Shown: piece after piece, positions 25,699 through 37,484 of the stretch
Layout of the letters: each line of letters starts with the position of its first letter
Position numbering within the stretch: position 1 is the first letter of the stretch
Assembly: GCA_961205875.1 (NCBI GenBank)
Contig: OY540814.1
Span: forward strand, 5,376,993-5,440,992
Direction: 5' to 3'
Length of the DNA: 64,000 bases
From: Sialis fuliginosa
Taxonomy: Eukaryota; Arthropoda; Insecta; Megaloptera; Sialidae
Notes under the pieces: generated by a model
What the model saw: the letters and a program-made list of their open reading frames with translations, nothing else
What the model was told of the DNA's origin: nothing
Databases searched by the model: none
Made by a program: the position numbers and the translations under genes

Positions 25699-27469
25699 TA
25701 TATAGATACAACTAACATTATTGAGTACCCTGAAGAAGAATTTTGGTTTGTTTTTGGATGTGAGATTACTATAAAATAAATATGATATTGTGTACTTACC
25801 ATTATTTTTTAAATATTTTCAAATCGTTTTCATATTCTTCATAAATGTAGACGAATATACAATTAAAATTACTAATAATTTAAGTACAATTGAACATCTA
25901 TGTAATATGGTATCACAATTCTTAATCAATCAAATAAATTAGAATTCTTTTACTATTTACAATTTGGCAATAAAACACTTGCAAGATAAAGTTAAAACAC
26001 TGAAGTATATTCTGAGCTGATGTTTGTTGACGACACTGTATTTAGTCTGTATTTCAAAATGTTCATATATTTACATATATTTGTAGCAGTTCTATTATAT
26101 GTAAAAACAAACATATCAGTTATTATTATCTGAACTTGCATGTTTTAAAAATGTCACTTCTGTTAGAAACTGTTTTTATTAGCTTGTTTAATGTTAGCTG
26201 CACATCATTTAATCCAGTTATTCGAGCGCATACTGTAGGTTTTATTAGCACATATTATATGTATTTAAACACTAGAATTAAATTAATTATGTTAAATAAA
26301 ATATAAGTTTTATAATTATTAATTTTTGTTTAAAAATATTCATTCGTCTAACAATAAGATATTTTGAGGTTATCAAACTTCTTGGGTATAAAATATACAA
26401 AAAGGAACACATTTCTTTAAGAAATAAGAGGCTTTTTTTATAGTTTAAAAATACATCATAGGCTTTAAATTTAAAAAATGTATGTTTAAGTGGATATTCT
26501 TTGTAAGAAGAACACATTAAAATCTATACCTGAATAAATAGCAGTGTACATTCCGTCATAAAATACGTTTCGTAATTAAAAAAGCTGTATAAGACTATTT
26601 TGAGAAAGATTAAAAGGCCCTTTGTTGCTCAGGAGTAGTTGAGTAACAGTTAGTATCTAAATTTGATTTGACTCTCATTAAAGATTTATATGGTAAATGA
26701 TACGAAATAATTTGATCGTATTTTTCTCGAAATTATACCCAACCTATTTCGGTTGAAACTAATACACCACCGATTAAATTAAAAAAGAAATCATTGTTTA
26801 GTCCGTACTAAAATTATAACGATTTATGAACAATTTATTTCAAATTAAATTTGAAAAATAAAACATTATTGTGAATTTCGTATAGCCTTTCTGATTATAA
26901 AAAATAAATATTTTTTTTATCCCAGACGAAAACAAAGGATGAGCACCGTCACCTTAAAAATAGTACACCCGGTCCGGGCCTGAATTCTATAAATAAATGC
27001 TAAAATATTATTATTTTTAAAGTATATTTAAAAAAATAACATGTTCAAAATTTAATAAACAAGTAATAATAAAACGACACATGACAGAGCTTTAGTCATT
27101 ACGATTTGTAAAATAATTCATAAACTATTTTTGCTACAGTATTCGATATAATTTTCATTGAAAGTAGGTACTAAGTAAAAGCTACAATCTGGAACTCTTA
27201 AGATTTTAAAAATTGATAGTTTAGAAATTAGAGGGAGTGCATGGACGCTCTGATAACGACATTTAAAAGCAAATAATTGTAACTGAAGGGTTAAAATCAA
27301 AAGGTTATATAATATTTTTTGTTGCATTTTAAGAGACCTATCTAAAGACACTCCACTTAATGGATTAAGTGAATTTTTTTTAATATATTTTTCAGTCTAT
27401 GGAAAGAGGGTAAAAAAAAATTTTTTTTTTAATCTTATTATTTTTGGTTTTGGATTATCTGTCTTCGTC

Positions 27470-27570
27470 AGTATACCAAATTTCATCTTAATCAGTATAA
27501 TATTTATATAGACAGACAGACGGACAGAGCGAAACTATAAAGGTTCCTAGTTTTCTACGGTACCCTAAAA
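27470..27570 (+). mobile_element. 3'-end fragment of a dispersed repeat
   Basis: caaatttcatcttaatcagtataatatttatatagacagacagacggacagagcg...cctagttttctacggtaccctaaaaag resembles the right end of the element at 44360-44871 (gacggacggacgac...cggaaccctaaaaag). Only the last ~100 bp are present. Confidence 0.5.
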
Positions 27571-28892
27571 AGTTTGGGCATTTATAAGACTTAATAATAT
27601 TTTGTTATAGTTTTACTTTAATTTCGAGACTGAAAAATGGGTACATAATCATTCAAAAAAAACCTCAGAATATCTTAACAAACGATAATATGTGTATTTT
27701 GACGATATTTTTAAGAAGGTATTCTTACGCTATTAAATAATATATTAAAATATGCATTTGTGAATTATTTATTGTTATTGTATTTTATTCACTCAGAGAT
27801 TAATAATGTTCAAGACTAAAAAAGAATAAAGTTTACTCATATTATAATTTATATATACATATATGTAAAATATACACATATAAATATATACACATTTATA
27901 TGTTGTATAATAATTATGTATATGCATTGTATATAATAAATATATGTATAATGTAATAAACATTTCCACAATTTTTATCAGTTTTTATAATCCTATTAAT
28001 GAAAGTAGCTATAATGAATTAAAATATATATTGCAGATACATAAAAATTTAAATTAATACTAATGCATTTCTAAAGCTTTTTATTATAACAAAAAATAAA
28101 CATAAAACTTTGAATATTTTAATGTTAATTATTATTAATTATTTAAAACCGTTTAAATTCATATCAATAACTTTTATAATCACTACTAGATATTTATTAT
28201 TATTATTAAACAACAAACTAAATCAATGTTAACACTATTAACTATTAATATTTTAAAATGTGCTCGAATAACTGGATAACAATTGAATAAATATGAATTA
28301 ATTTAAAGATTTCTTCTCTTTCTTGACGTACTATAGTAAATCCTGTTTCCTTCTGCTTGAAATTGATCTTCTTTAACAATACAATAAATGTATTTTACTA
28401 TTTATAACTATTAAAAAAACTATATTCAAAATTACTATTACTATTATACTGCATGCATTATTAATTATTTGATAAATCTTCATTCTTCAAATGTTCTAAA
28501 AAAAATAAAAAAAAATAAAAAAATAAAAATAAATCTCTTCGTCTTGACGGCAACTAAATTTAGAATTAAATATGTGTTATGTGAATTAAAAATACTAGTG
28601 GTAATAAATAAAATAAAAAACTTTAATTGCAAAAGAGAAATAATGAATTATTTATGATCATCCGCACTTTCTTGTTGAATTCCTGAGTTCCACTCCGTCG
28701 TACATGTTTAGATTGTGTATTCGGGAGTATTCATTCACCACCCGCTTTCCTAAAGGGTATCAAACATTAATAACAATATTCATTACAACTGTATACGTAC
28801 ATATAAATAGAATATGTGAACAAAATATGAACAAGTGTATTATAAATATTAAATGAATCATTTTGTAATTATCATTTTTTAATTCAAATTGA

Positions 28893-29447
28893 AGGGTTTG
28901 CAGCAACAAGGAGTTAACTCCAGTTTTTATAATTTGTGGGAAAATAGAAAAAACTGTTAAAAAAATGCAGAATGTATTTAAATCGCCTTTGTCTTCCAAT
29001 TATTATTTGTCACCTACCACTTCATGTTTTGGCCAAATTCCATTGAGAAATTCGCCAAATTCGCAATTCTAGAGTCAATTTTATTCTGGAGTTAACTCCT
29101 TTTTGGCCCAAATAGTTGAAAATTATTTTCTTTTTAAAATAAGGAAGCATTGAATAAGAACAATTTTCAAGAAAATTGGTTTATTTCAAGAAAGAACACA
29201 GTAACGAAAACTAACTAAACTCTAACTAAATTCTAAGCCCAAAAAAAAGAGTCAGCTCCTGGAGTTAACTCCATTTTGACCCAAGCGAATGAAGCAGCTA
29301 ACTCATTCTAGCGGATACCTTGAGAACTATCAACGGTAGGTAACTCTTTGTTGAACCAAACGAAAGAATGATTTTTTTCCCCCAAGAAACGGTTGTTAAC
29401 TCTGTTTGGCCTAAAAATGGAGTTAACTCGTTGTTGCTGCAAACCCC
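28893..29447. mobile_element. TIR element with repeated GAGTTAACTC palindromes
   Basis: Ends agggtttgcagcaacaaggagttaactcca and ggagttaactcgttgttgctgcaaaccc(ct) are inverted repeats of about 30 bp. Inside, GTTAAC-centred sites (ggagttaactcc or variants) recur near 28911, 29093, 29262, 29337, 29393 and 29420, plausibly binding sites for a transposase supplied in trans. No open frame of note. Confidence 0.8.
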
Positions 29448-29489
29448 TCATTAGAATTAAGATAACAATATATAAAACATATCTACGTA

Positions 29490-29600
29490 CTACGTGGACT
29501 GTTTAAAGCCACCATTTTTGTGTTAGAAAAAAAGGGTAAAAAGGGTGAAAAAAAAACTTTATGACGCGTCTCTCTATTTCTATAAAATTTGCAATGATAT
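29490..29600 (+). mobile_element. fragment related to the element at 44360-44871
   Basis: gtttaaagccaccatttttgtgttagaaaaaaagggtaaaaagggtg matches the middle of 44360-44871 (tttaaagccccctacaggcaccatttttgatttag...). Both ends are missing. Confidence 0.45.
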
Positions 29601-29979
29601 TTACAAGAATAGATTCCCAAAATTAAGCACAAAATGATTTTTTAGATAATGTCTAAAAACCTCAATTTAAAAAAAATATATTTTATCACAGCCCTGGTTT
29701 ATTTATTAGTTCAAAATTAAAATAAAAAAACATTTAGTTAAGTCCTTTGGCTTCTTAATGATTCAATGTAGAATGTGCTTATATAACTATTTAAATTTTC
29801 TCTGCTAGTTTTGCTAGATTTGTTCATATTTTATCCTACAATATAATATTAACAATCATATAAATTATAATAATATTTTGAAGTTGTAAATACATAAATA
29901 ATTTTCAGCTAGTCAAAATATGGTCATTTTGTTTTACATAAAAATGTATTTGATAAGATTTCGATATGGATTTTGGTTT

Positions 29980-30056
29980 GTGGATAAAGCCACGCCGTTT
30001 TAGTTATATCAGCTAACGTTTCGTCGCACATTGCAGTGGACATCTTCAGGGCTCTA
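29980..30056 (-). mobile_element. Penelope-like terminal-repeat fragment (single arm)
   Basis: On the minus strand it reads gagccctgaagatgtccactgcaatgtgcgacgaaacgtt, then agctgatataac, almost identical to each arm of the palindrome at 2641-2896. Contains the CTGAAGA...CGAAAC arrangement. Confidence 0.55.
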
Positions 30057-30387
30057 TCCATAAAAATTAATTCTTACCGCAATTTTTTTTTGGGGGGTAC
30101 TAAAAAATAATTAAGTCTCTTTAGACTTCCATTATATGCAATGTTGTATTCTTGTTATTAGTAATAAAAATTAGCATTTGTTTAAATAATAACTTCTATT
30201 AATCAAAATTTATCTACAAACCACGTTTTGTTTTACTCCGAAATTATTTATTCGTCCAATTTAATATTTCCAGTATTTCAGTCTTAAGGTCACCAAGAAC
30301 CTTAAAACGGGATTGTGATAAAGTGCTTCTTAAATATGGTTTTTATTTTTGTGTAATTTTTATTTTATTATTAGTTTTTTATGCGTA

Positions 30388-30626
30388 CACGGGTAGAAAA
30401 GTTGACTTGGGCCAAGAAATCCTTGTTTTTTATATAACGAAAACAATATTTTCTTAATTTAAGAATATACTCTTAATCCAGAAAATTGTTGTTTCTCTTT
30501 AAAGAAATATTGTGGACGAAAACAATAATATACTTGGATTAAGAATACATTCTTATATTAAGAAAATATTGTTTTCGTTATATATAAAACAAGATTTTCT
30601 TGGCCCAAGTCACTTTTCTACCTGTG
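30388..30626. mobile_element. MITE, 239 bp, 'CACGGGTAGAAAAGT' ends
   Basis: cacgggtagaaaagttgacttgggccaag at the left is mirrored by cttggcccaagtcacttttctacctgtg at the right. The inverted similarity continues for ~75 bp (ataacgaaaacaatattttctta in both arms). TA lies outside both ends. Frames through it are not coding. Confidence 0.85.
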
Positions 30627-30639
30627 TATACGTATTTTT

Positions 30640-30720
30640 TTATGGTTTTCCGGGGGGGCCCTTCGTGCAGGACATTGCGGGCTCTGCGGGCCCTATTCTT
30701 ACGCCACTACTTTGCAATAA
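30640..30720 (+). mobile_element. GC-rich transposon-end fragment
   Basis: ttccgggggggcccttcgtgcagg...gggccctattcttacgccactac resembles 'gttacgccactg' ends also seen at 59345-59372. No inverted partner is present nearby. Confidence 0.35.
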
Positions 30721-30883
30721 ACCAGTCATTATTTACAAAAGAAATCATAGCTCAAAATTCATTTTTTAAAACTTCTTTTAACTAGCATAAATTTTTAACT
30801 AGCGTGGGTATTTTCTTACACCACGAGTTCTTTAAATATTACAACTTCAATTACAAAATTACATAACAAAAAATATGATATCA

Positions 30884-30889
30884 TTTATT
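30884..30889 (-). promoter_or_regulatory. possible poly(A) signal for an intron-terminated short dsx transcript
   Basis: AATAAA on the minus strand about 190 bases downstream of the dsx donor at 31077. Because the intron opens with an in-frame stop, polyadenylation here would yield a short Dsx. The hexamer is expected often by chance in such AT-rich DNA, so the call is weak. Confidence 0.2.
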
Positions 30890-31077
30890 TACATTAATCC
30901 TACACCACTCCGCCATATTGTACTTACAAAACATTATTTAAAGACTTGTATATTACAAATTTTTCTCACCGATCGAAATCTCACAATCTAATACAATACA
31001 GCGGAAGCGGCAGTGTGTTTTCCGCGTCGTTACATTGGCGCGCGTGAGAGTAAGATGGCAATATAGTGTTTACTAAC

Positions 31078-31221
31078 CTTCACGTATGCTGCGTATCGCC
31101 TCGTCGATGTTGCCACCAGCGTATTTGAGTATCACGTACATTAGTGGCATCATCTCCCACGGGTACATGAATGTGTCCAATAACCGCGTGCAGCGTTCTA
31201 GAACCACGTCCAGACTGTGTC
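31078..31221 (-). CDS. dsx: doublesex internal exon: dimerisation (OD2/UBA-like) domain
   Basis: Doublesex is the DM-domain transcription factor at the bottom of the insect sex-determination pathway. It binds DNA as a dimer in the nucleus. This 144-bp exon encodes 47 complete codons of the C-terminal dimerisation domain. It shows the hallmark YPWEMMPLMYVIL, preceded by an LERCTRLLD helix and followed by an acidic N-I-D-E-A-I-R-S-I-R-E helix; fly Dsx has the near-identical YPWELMPLMYVIL followed by an E-A-S-R-R-I-E-E-G helix. Splice signals are good: acceptor tttttttatag at 31222-31226 and donor gttagt at 31072-31077. The exon begins with the last two bases of a split codon and ends with one base (G), phase 1. 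All other frames fail to give this match. Oddities: a Gly-Gly (GGN) replaces the usual D-A-N turn, and the base composition is far GC-richer than the flanks. The DM-domain exon was not found upstream in the window. Confidence 0.9.
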
Positions 31222-31483
31222 CTATAAAAAAAGGATTAAAGTATTAAATTATAGGATCAAAATATTTATAGAAAAAGGACAATAGACCAATTAATTATCA
31301 TCTATGACAGGGGATGAAATATAGATTGTTTGATCTTTTTCGTTATTTATTCATTGTACAAAATTGTAAATATCTCGGCTCCTATGCGAGATAGATTTTT
31401 TCTCTACATTCCCCACATTGAAGTCGGATATATATAAAATATGTACAAATATGAAAATTAGCTAATTTTTTAAACCTCATCCT

Positions 31484-32194
31484 TAATATATATATAAAGC
31501 TTCACGTCTGTCTGTTTGTCCGTTAGTGCGTTAATTTACGTTTTTTTTTAAATTCATAGTTATGTTCTCTGACCAGATTATAGGATATCTTTTGTTACGT
31601 TAGGTAACATAAGGAATAAGCAGTGACGATAATAGTAAATCAAGTCGGAAAAAAGTTTTCCGTCAGCACGCTCTTTTGCAATACGCTACCTAAATCATTA
31701 AATATTGAATAAAATAATGTAGTAAAGAATTGTGTAGAGTCAAAAGATCTAAAATAAAGTCCGCGATACCAAGTTATAAAGAAAATTAAAAATATTTGGG
31801 TTCTGCTTACGTGGATTTATGACCTACAAAACATCAATCCTGATTGAAAAAAATGATTTCATCGTCATAAGTACTTAATGTAGATATCATTTTCCTTTTA
31901 CAGCATCCAATTTGGGATTTTAGTTTAGGAAATAACTTTAAACAAGTTATTATTAAGTTAAAATATTATTAATAACACGCGAATTAAAGAAGTGTCGCGT
32001 CGGAGCGGGGTAGAAGAACGATTCATTTTTAAACAGAACAAAAATGATTCGTAGTTTTTGTTAGGTAATTTAGGTTTTGATTAGTTATTATTTCAATAAT
32101 AACTAATCGTGTATGTACTTAATTCAACTATATTTTTCAAAAATCCTAAAAATTCCGTAGTCTATGCGAGCGAAGCCGCGGGCACAGCTAGTTA
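31484..32194 (+). mobile_element. dispersed element with CTGTCTG head and 'GCGAAGCCGCGGGCA' tail
   Basis: Starts ttaatatatatataaagcttcacgtctgtctgtttgtccg and ends tatgcgagcgaagccgcgggcacagctagtt. This head/tail pair is common in insect genomes on non-autonomous elements. The superfamily (Helitron-like or other) is not decidable here. It lies just upstream of the dsx dimerisation exon (minus-strand sense). No coding frame. Confidence 0.6.
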
Positions 32195-32941
32195 ATAAAG
32201 TTAATATTATTATATTGATTCCTTCTGATTAAAATTTATGGTAGCCTCGCCATGTCAAAATACAAGTAGATCGAGACAAATCTTGCCTTGAAATGAAACC
32301 CAAGCATTTTAACTAAAAATTAGTATCAAAATATTTATCAAACTCCTAAAATTAATGTCGCCATTAATTATTCTTTTCATTATCACAAACCATTATTAAA
32401 AAAATAACGATCTTTTATCGACAAGTTATTTAAAATTAATAATAGTTTCATGAACACAATTATTAATATGCTTTAATTATAATTCTGAATATTCCACATA
32501 TTTGTATTTAGTAACGGGTCATTGTATCGATTGGATTCTTTTGTTATAGTTGTACCCATAATCTTATCTAGAAGTGTAAAATACTTTGCAATGAATTCTA
32601 TGCCACGCGAAAACAGTAATAAATTTAATACGCTTGCTGTAAAATTGAAAGACTGGAACAATAAAATTGGTATGTATGTATGTTACCATCTTTAGCGGCA
32701 GAAATTGTACGTGTTTCAGTGCCGTATTTATCGGAGGTGAAAGAGAGTTTTAGTACCCTTTCCTCTATATAGAGTTCTTGAAAATATTATGATAATGTAA
32801 TACTATCTACTGAAACCAAGTATTAAGGGTTGATCACTCCAATCAAATATAAATAAACAATAAAATCATTCTCACTATAGTTATCGCTCAGGTCTCGGCC
32901 CAATCACGCTCCGATACAGTATTACTATACTGAATATTTGA

Positions 32942-33320
32942 CTGGAGCGAGACCGGCACGATAGTCTGAATCGACCCTATGTCTTAGATTCAAAATATTT
33001 ACATTTATTTGACAGTCAGCAATGAACAATCAAGAAATATTCGTAAAAATTAAAGCCGGTCTCATACCGTTAAAAATTAATTAATTTTTGCTTACTAATA
33101 TATAAATAACGTTGGGTAACAAAAAATAGTTTTGTTTTGCTGTTGAGACCTGAATTAACGATCCTTATGCCGTATTTAGACTAAAGAGACAAAACAGTTG
33201 ATTTTTTACAAAACAGTAACAAACCCTATTCACTTTTAAATACGAAGTGTTTTAGAAAGCTGTTTTGTCTTTTCGGTCTAAGGGTCGATCCAGACTATCT
33301 GGCCGGTCTCGCTTCAATAA
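32942..33320. repeat. foldback repeat with ~38-bp arms
   Basis: tggagcgagaccggcacgatagtctgaatcgacccta (32942) is mirrored by agggtcgatccagactatctggccggtctcgcttca (33283-33318). A second inner pair is tttagactaaagagacaaaacag... / ...gctgttttgtcttttcggtctaag. AT-rich middle without a frame. Confidence 0.65.
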
Positions 33321-35081
33321 AATCTTATGATATGTACCTACATTAATTTAATTTAAAATTGATTTTTATAATGGATGATAATTTATAGATGATTTTTGAG
33401 TTCTGAGTTAAGGTAACTTCATTTAGTATAACGTTCTAAATGTGTATTACAGTAATTGAAACTAAATATTGATTTTGCTTACACATAGAAATTTTGAATT
33501 AAATAAAGGCTTTGTTTAATTAAGTTTTAAACTCTGTTTTCAATTTCCAGGTATGTCCCTGTATCGGTAATAAAAGATTTGAATTATTACATGATAAATA
33601 TGAACCAATTAACATTTCTTGTCGGATGCTTTTAATGGTTCATTGAATATACTCATGCAAATGTACAGGCGTAATTCTATTTACAAAGAAATATATTTGA
33701 AGTAATTGGTATAAATGTTCACAATCTTTATAGCGTTTTGTATTTTTCTGTGACTCGTTACTCAAGTATTCAGATCGAGACGATTACCAGCATCATTTTT
33801 TTCTAGTACTTATTGTTTGATTTTCGTTATGGTTCTGATTTTCGATACGGTTGCTTAATTATACAAAAGGATATAAAATGTTAATTAATAAATTAATGAA
33901 TTAACCTTTATTGTAATTTATTATACACTAATATGGCGTATGTTAAATGTGATAACATCGATAATCTTGTTGTATGTAACATAGGGGAATCCCTTATAAC
34001 ACCCCACGTCGTTACCAACGATTGTTTACGACGAAGATTGGGTCCCCATTTTTTATATAAAATAATTTTCTTGAAATTTTCGTAATCAATGCCTGAATGA
34101 TACGAAACAGTTAGCAGGTCGCAATTTCAAGATATAAATATAAGTTTGTAAAAATAAAAATTTCAAATAAGAAAATTACTTATTATTCTAAATTTCATGG
34201 CCCCCACATTAGCCTCCGTGCTAGGATTTTCAACGGACCCACTAAGAAATCTAAGAATTTTTTTTCGACGACAAAAAACTCGCCGCATCGACCCGCCCTT
34301 GCCCTAGACCCCCACGCTAAAGTTGTCTATTTTCTATCGTTTATTTTCAAAACTTTTTATTGAAAATATCTATAGTGCCTTCATTATAAATACATATTAT
34401 TTTGCAGTTAATAATTTATTTCCGATAGTGAACAATACTAACAATAAAACACAAAGATAGTTAATTTATAAAAAAATTATCTAAAAAAAGAATATATGTA
34501 TAAGTTAAAGAGCGAACATGATAAAAGTACCTCAATATAAATACCTACCTAAATATATAAATATTCTTTTATAAAAAAATGTATTAAGGTAATTGGAAAT
34601 GCAACAATTCTATGGGTTGATAACTGCCATTGCAAGCGAATTGTTTTTTGCTTCAAATATATTTATTATAAATTATAATGCACATGGAAAATACAATATC
34701 GTTGCAAAAATAATTAAGCAATAAAAACTTGGGTGATTAAAAATTTACATTCAATTTTATATTTGTACAGTGTACATAAAATTTATAATTATTTATGTTT
34801 TAAATTCAACTTAATGTAATTGCTATAAAATTTATTGCTATACATAATAGTAATTTTCTTTTCATTATTGCACCGACTTGAGAATATATATTTACACTTT
34901 TATAACACCTTATACGCACGATAAAAAACTTTTATAAACAATTTAAAATTGCATTACTGTTCATAATAATGTATTAAAATCAATTAGAAATAATTTACAC
35001 AATCTACATTACATTACATACACGTACATGTATCATCAGTTTAAAACAATTAAAAAATACATCTGCCAAGTAAATGCATAG

Positions 35082-35813
35082 TGCTTCCTCGTGCTCAATT
35101 CACCAAAGGTAGTTAGTTATTGAACAATTTAAATAAAAACCGATAGTGTTGAGAAAAATTACCTGGCATTGGTTAACCATTTTATTTTTATACAATTTGA
35201 CTAAAAAATATTAGTTCGATATTTTTCTTAAGACGCACCTGATTATTTTTTCGTATATTTTTAATTTTTTGACAATTTCAATTTAAATCTAAATTTATGC
35301 AAACGTAAAAATTACATTTAATATTTCAAAGTGAATATTAATTTTTTTTAAATGACGATTTTTTAAAGCAAATTGAGATAAATCTTTGTAAAGGAATATT
35401 TTACAACAAACGTAGACCTACATATATTATTATAGGAAATTTAATGCTCTACAAGAAAGATTATATAAAATTTTCACTTAACATGTATCGTTCTTGAGAT
35501 ATCTTGAAAAAATAAATATTTTGAGTTGTCACCCCTCCACCTTACACACGATTTTGAAATGGGATCGTCCTCAAGCCAGACCCAACCATCCAACTAATTA
35601 ATATCGGTTCAGTGGTTCATGAGTTACGCGTGTGACAAATATTCAGGGGACAGACAGACACACACACACACACAAATACACAGACAGACATACACGGGAC
35701 GAAAAGTATTTGTCTTGACCTGAAACAAAAGATCAATTTAAAATTTTGAAATCGGAGAATTCATTTTAAAACGATTACAAAGCTTCTCGTATTTTCGATA
35801 TTGCGAGGAAGCA
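35082..35813 (+). mobile_element. family C element, fullest copy
   Basis: Ends tgcttcctcgtgctcaattcacc and tattttcgatattgcgaggaagca are inverted over about 10 bp. 732 bp, non-coding, with a (CA)n/CAGA microsatellite at about 35656-35695 after 'caggggacagacagacac'. Used as reference for the copies at 7648-8166, 10478-10598 and 24253-24840. Confidence 0.75.
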
Positions 35814-35964
35814 ATAATTATATAAATAATTGATATGTACATTTTCACAGTGAGAGACAAAATTGTGTTTTTAAATTCATATATTTCGCTGCATACACAG
35901 AAAAAGTGAACTGGTTCAGTAACAAGAATTTGAATTGGACTATTACCTTAAATAAAACAGACAT

Positions 35965-36243
35965 CCATATCTGAATTAAGAGGTGAGTTCCAAAACCCGT
36001 TCGTTCCATTTTAAAAAATAATCGAGATACAGTGAATTTTGAAAGAATTTTTAGCATTATATATTTATAATGTAATGTCAGTTCTGATCAAAACTCGCTT
36101 AGTTACAATATGATTGAGTGAGTTTTACTCAAAAGCTGACATTACAATATGAAAAAAAGCCAAAAATCCTTTCAAAATCTACTGCATTTCGATTATTTTT
36201 TAAAATGGAACGATCGAGTTTTGAACCTCACCTCCTCATTTAT
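35965..36243. repeat. foldback repeat with ~90-bp arms
   Basis: The left arm aggtgagttccaaaacccgttcgttccattttaaaaaataatcgagatacagtg...ctttcaaa-like segment (about 35980-36060) is mirrored by tttcaaaatctactgcatttcgattattttttaaaatggaacgatcgagttttgaacctcacct (36168-36236). The short frames on both strands are the two arms read in opposite directions. Confidence 0.65.
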
Positions 36244-36634
36244 TAACAACTTTGATATGATAAATACAGACACGATCAAATGTTTTTCTACTAGTGTTAG
36301 TGATGTACTACATATATTATTTTTAGTCTGACATAATTTGAAGTGAACAGGACATACGAGTACCTGCATAAAATAATATTTGCATTCAACAATGTGCCGG
36401 GAGTAAAATTACAAAATGTTTTGTATTACGTGTGAATTAAAACTCACATTTCGCTATTAAAAGTTCTACCAATTTTATTTGTTACCTTTAATATGAAAAT
36501 ATCAATAAATTGTGAATTAATTCTTTCTGAAGTATGAAAAATACATTCTTCTTGTTTGGTTTAGAGCAGGTGTGGAAAAAGCTTAATTTTTCCATACAAA
36601 AATAAATCAATTTAAAATATTTATACATTTAATA

Positions 36635-37484
36635 CAGTCGGGACTCGTTTATTCTAAGTCTCGTTTATCTGAAATGCCGAGTTTCGTTTATTCGAAAAAT
36701 TTTTCTCCTCCTTTACCTCCCAACATTCTCGAGTCATGGCGTAAATGAACATATTTTTGACATTTTTGTAGAATTAATTAGACACTTATCACCGTCGTCA
36801 CTCGTCACCGTATTCGAAATTAAAAGTAAAGTAATATTATTTCACTATCACGATTAACTATTAACGATAAATATTAAATACCAAGGTATATAAAGATATT
36901 TACATACATAGTCTCTATAGCTACATGACCAATCAGCGTTGGCGCGGGAATTAAAGTCACCACGAAGACGTATTCAAATGTTATAAATGTATAATAGAAT
37001 ATCAATTACAAAAAATTCCTTCATTTATTCTTGTTTTCATATTTTTTGATATTTTAACAACACATACAATCAATGAAGTACAAATTCGACATTACAAAAT
37101 CATAAAAACCTGTCAAAATTATAGAACGTATTGCCAACTTAAGAATAGTAAAAATGACACTTCCCGAATAGACAAAATTGTCTGTGATAGCTTTTTCATG
37201 ATTTTGCAATGTCGAATTTGCACTTCTTTGATTGTATATTTTGTTAAAATATCAAAAAATACAAAGACAAGAATAAATAAAGGATTTCTTGTAATTGATA
37301 TTCTATTATACATTTATAACATTTGAATACGTCTTCGTGGAGACGTCAATTCCCGCGCCAACGCTGATTGGTCAAAGATCTATACATAACTTGGTGGGAG
37401 CCCCTCTCGACTTATTGTTAGAATAAACGCGACTTCTCTTGTCAAAAACGATTCAGAAGGCTTAGAATAAATGAGTCTCGACTG
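36635..37484. mobile_element. Tc1/mariner (pogo-type) MITE, copy 2 with intact foldback
   Basis: Ends CAGTCGGGACTCGTTTATTC and GAATAAATGAGTCTCGACTG with TA on both sides (36633-36634, 37485-37486). Unlike copy 1 (24987-25698), it has a full inner hairpin: 36975-37105 (aatgttataaatgtataatagaatatcaatt...) is mirrored by 37195-37328. Divergence between the copies is low in the shared parts. Confidence 0.9.

Larger units (their letters stand above)
12256..31077 (-). other. dsx: 18.8-kb dsx intron between dimerisation exon and terminal exon
   Basis: Bounded by donor gttagtaa (minus strand, 31070-31077) and acceptor aatttatag (12256-12260). In other insects a female-specific exon often lies in this intron, but I found no minus-strand frame resembling the conserved female tail (the YVVNEYSRQ-like segment of flies). 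The intron is AT-rich and contains many insertions listed separately: foldback 14721-15780, hAT MITE 16064-16303, 93-bp tandem repeat 17839-18111, hAT-type element 20979-21879, foldback 22727-23482, a family C copy 24253-24840, pogo-type MITE 24987-25698, TIR elements 28893-29447 and 30388-30626. The stretches 12700-14700, 18112-20900, 23483-24250, 25700-27470 and 27570-28880 show only AT-rich low-complexity sequence to me. Retention of the intron gives an in-frame TAG as the second codon after ...IRE. Confidence 0.7.

Noticed and set aside
12256-31077. Female-specific dsx exon
   Set aside because: No frame similar to the conserved short female tail found on the minus strand; a diverged one could have been missed.
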